NCBI RefSeq assembly: GCF_004798865.1
Contig: NW_025336598.1
Span: 10,507,259-10,571,258, forward strand
Direction: 5' to 3'
DNA: 64,000 nt
From: Varanus komodoensis
Lineage: Eukaryota; Chordata; Lepidosauria; Squamata; Varanidae
Shown here: piece by piece, positions 61,790 to 64,000 of the stretch
Layout: every line of letters begins with the position of its first letter
Position numbering within the stretch: the first letter of the stretch is position 1
Position numbers and translations under genes: made by a program
Notes under the pieces: model-generated
Seen by the model: the letters and a program-made list of their open reading frames with translations, nothing else
Told to the model about the DNA's origin: nothing
Databases searched by the model: none

Positions 61790-63640
61790 AGGATATTATT
61801 CATCCTCATAGGGTTCATAGTGGGGATTTTGGGTTTTTTGTATTTTTATTCCCTATCTGGGCAAACAGCAATTGCATGCAGTGCAGATTACAAAGACATT
61901 TATTTATTTGTTAAAATACCTTCTGCTGAAGGAGCATCCCGTGTGTATCTGTTCCATGGACTTCCCTGGTGCTGTACTGAATAAACAGAATCAAAAAGGA
62001 AAACAGCAACCCTCACTGGTTGTGCTTGAGGGATGGGGACTGACCTACATAACAGAGTTTTGGCTGATCCAAAGGGCTATTTTATGCATGCACTTTAGGG
62101 CTTGTGTGCTCAGTTCGTGATCTTTGAGACATGGATGTCTCTTCTTCCTGGTAAATTACTTTTAAAACTGTTTGCATTTTATACAACTGTTTGTGATCAG
62201 GCAGGGAAGGAAAGGGGGGTCTGCAGTGCTAAGAGAATAGAGCTTTTGAACGTGTCTATAATGTAGTGCTTTGGATTTCTGCCAGCGTTGTGTTCCATAG
62301 TTAGTCTGAGTGATTTTCTTACTTTTCCTACTAAAAGACATTCAACAAAGAATACATAGAACCTTTTATTTCTATTTTCCTTCTGCCTAAGGGGAAGATC
62401 AGAGTAGCCAGCATCTTCCTAACAACCTCAGTCTCTTTCTTTTAGATCACGGTGCCTGACATCTCAGCTTCCTACGTATTTTTTATTGTGACATATTGTT
62501 TCTTTTGTCCCTGGAAGCATGCTACTCTCTTCACAATAGCTTTGTTGTTTGAAATTCTTGGTTTGAACAGAATTGTTGTTTGAACAGAAAATACCCATGA
62601 GAAATATGTGCCTAACCTGAATTGCTGTAATTTGTTGTAACTGTCTGCAAATCAAATACTTCTTTGAATACTTTGAATCAAAAAGTAGATAAAACATACA
62701 GGAACAAATCAATGCTTACCTACCTTTATTTAAATAGAATAATTAAGATAACCTATTTTTATTTTGAACATATGATAGCAAATTTATTTATTTATTTAGT
62801 AAACTTCTATGCCGCCCCATTCGCCGAAGCCTCCATATATACCAATTCATGAACTGCCCAGAGCACTTTAGCTATTGGGTGGTATAAAAATATGCTGGAC
62901 TTCAGCTTTCTGTCTAGGAGTCTTTTTTAAAAAATGCGTATGTTCTAGTTACTTAGATTAAATAATATGATACAAACATTGCAGGGACATTATTCTTTAA
63001 CTCTCCCAAAATTGTTTTTAAAGCTTTCACTGCCGTGCAAAGACACACCTATAAGAATTAATGAGAAATATTATACTTGGAGTTCTCAAGCAGCAGTTCC
63101 TGTCATGGTGTTTGACAAATTAATTTTGAAACTAAGGATGCAGTCTTATTGATTGCACCCGTGATGCTCACAAGCTTCCAGAGTGAACATCAAGGGTGCA
63201 CTCAAGGACTTGTGAACATCCAGCACAGAGCCGGAGGAGTGGTGGAGGCAATTTTCACCTCCTTGTACCTGCTGCTGTGGTATTCTAATGTAAGGGCATT
63301 TTCAGCCATCCCCTCACCACTTCCCAAGAAATGCCCCTTGACTCCCTTACCCCTTTTCCAAGGTCAATTTTCTTATTGCAGAGAGGCTGTCAGCACAGTT
63401 CTTTCTATGCTGGAAATGTGGATCCACAGTGTGATGGTGAGAGCTCTGTCCCTAACTTCAGATCTAGGAAGCTGAAGTATCTTGTGGTTCCCTAGATGCT
63501 GTCTAGAGGACCACTTAAGTGTTTTTGAGCAAAAATATAAAATGAGGTTAAGTTAGCCTGTAAGGTCAGAAGTAGATTTTTTTTTTTTACAAATTATATT
63601 TGCATCCCACCAGCTATCTCCATGGAACCTAAGGTGGTTT
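61790..63640. other. MED28 3' flank
   Basis: Probably part of a longer MED28 3' UTR and then intergenic DNA. FAM184B is expected next by synteny on the opposite strand, but I recognise no exon of it. The only clear repeat is the LINE tail at 62.78 kb. Confidence 0.5.
62775..62832 (-). repeat. L2-like LINE 3' tail
   Basis: Begins with (ATTT)n and continues 'gtaaacttctatgccgcccc' 'attcgccgaagcctcc', the reverse complement of the LINE tail seen at 27.66 kb. Only the terminal ~55 bp are present. Confidence 0.65.
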
Positions 63641-63900
63641 ATTATTTTTACATTGCAATTATATCCCAGCTTTCTTCCACAAGGAATCCAAGGTGGTTTA
63701 CAAGGTTCACCACCTCTTCATTTATTCTCCTGCTCTCAGTCTTATCCTCACAACAGCAATCCTGTGAGATAGGCTAGGCTGAGAGTCAGTGACTGACCCA
63801 GAGTCACTCAGTGAGCTCCATGGCTGAGTGGAGACTAGAACCTGGATTGCCTGAATCCCAGCCCAGCATTCCTAACGAGTGCAGCACACTGGCTTCCTGG
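63640..63900 (+). mobile_element. MIR-type CORE-SINE
   Basis: Contains 'atcccagctttcttccacaa', 'ctcctgctctcagtcttatc', 'ctgtgagataggctaggctg', 'agtgactgacccagagtcac', 'ggctgagtggagactagaac' and 'gtgcagcacactggcttcct'. It is full-length in its 3' two thirds. Confidence 0.8.
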
Positions 63901-64000
63901 TTTACATGGTTGTGTTCCACTATATCCTCATAACATCTGTGAGCAGCTTAGGCTGAAAGTCAATAACTTCATGGCTTGAGTGGGGACTAGAACCTGAATC
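63901..64000 (+). mobile_element. MIR-type CORE-SINE, cut by the window end
   Basis: Repeats the same module in tandem: 'tatcctcataacatctgtga' 'gcagcttaggctgaaagtca', 'ggcttgagtggggactagaa' 'cctg'. The copy is internally shortened and continues past the window edge. Confidence 0.7.

Noticed and set aside
61790-64000. Expected FAM184B exons on the minus strand
   Set aside because: Synteny predicts the gene nearby, but no open frame here could be matched to it, so none is annotated.

Overview
The window is vertebrate nuclear DNA, most likely from a squamate reptile (lizard or snake). It carries split genes with GT-AG introns and CpG-rich promoters, in the order known for vertebrate 4p15-type synteny: QDPR (minus strand), then CLRN2, LAP3 and MED28 (all plus). 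The dispersed repeats are sauropsid in character: an L2-like LINE family, CR1 LINEs and CR1 3' tails, MIR-type CORE-SINEs, and small inverted-repeat DNA elements. The species assignment is inference from these repeats and cannot be proved from the window alone.

Layout. 1-5.3 kb: intergenic, no gene recognised. 6.1-16.8 kb: QDPR, seven coding exons on the minus strand, 240 codons plus stop, complete, with a CpG-rich first exon. 17.0-19.97 kb: intergenic spacer between the head-to-head QDPR and CLRN2. 19.97-31.5 kb: CLRN2, three coding exons, 232 codons plus stop, complete; its 9.5 kb first intron holds an L2-like LINE with a recognisable reverse transcriptase, a CR1 LINE fragment with a nested LINE tail, and two MIR-type SINEs. 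31.5-37.5 kb: intergenic, with repeats and two poly-T runs. 37.7-54.8 kb: LAP3, thirteen coding exons, 523 codons plus stop, complete, with one non-canonical GC-AG intron. 57.1-61.7 kb: MED28, four coding exons, 186 codons plus stop, complete. 61.8-64.0 kb: 3' flank with MIR-type SINEs running off the window edge.

The genes are neighbours by ancient synteny, not partners in one pathway. QDPR regenerates tetrahydrobiopterin in the cytosol. CLRN2 is a four-pass membrane protein of sensory hair cells. LAP3 is the M17 leucine aminopeptidase. MED28 is a Mediator subunit. All exon joins were checked by hand for splice dinucleotides and reading phase. I see no prokaryotic system, CRISPR array, tRNA or rRNA gene, and no convincing retrovirus or LTR element. 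The most notable items are the GC-AG intron in LAP3, a hairpin shared by copies of the L2-like LINE 3' end, an expanded poly-proline N-terminus in MED28, and an unrecognised antisense open frame in LAP3 intron 5.
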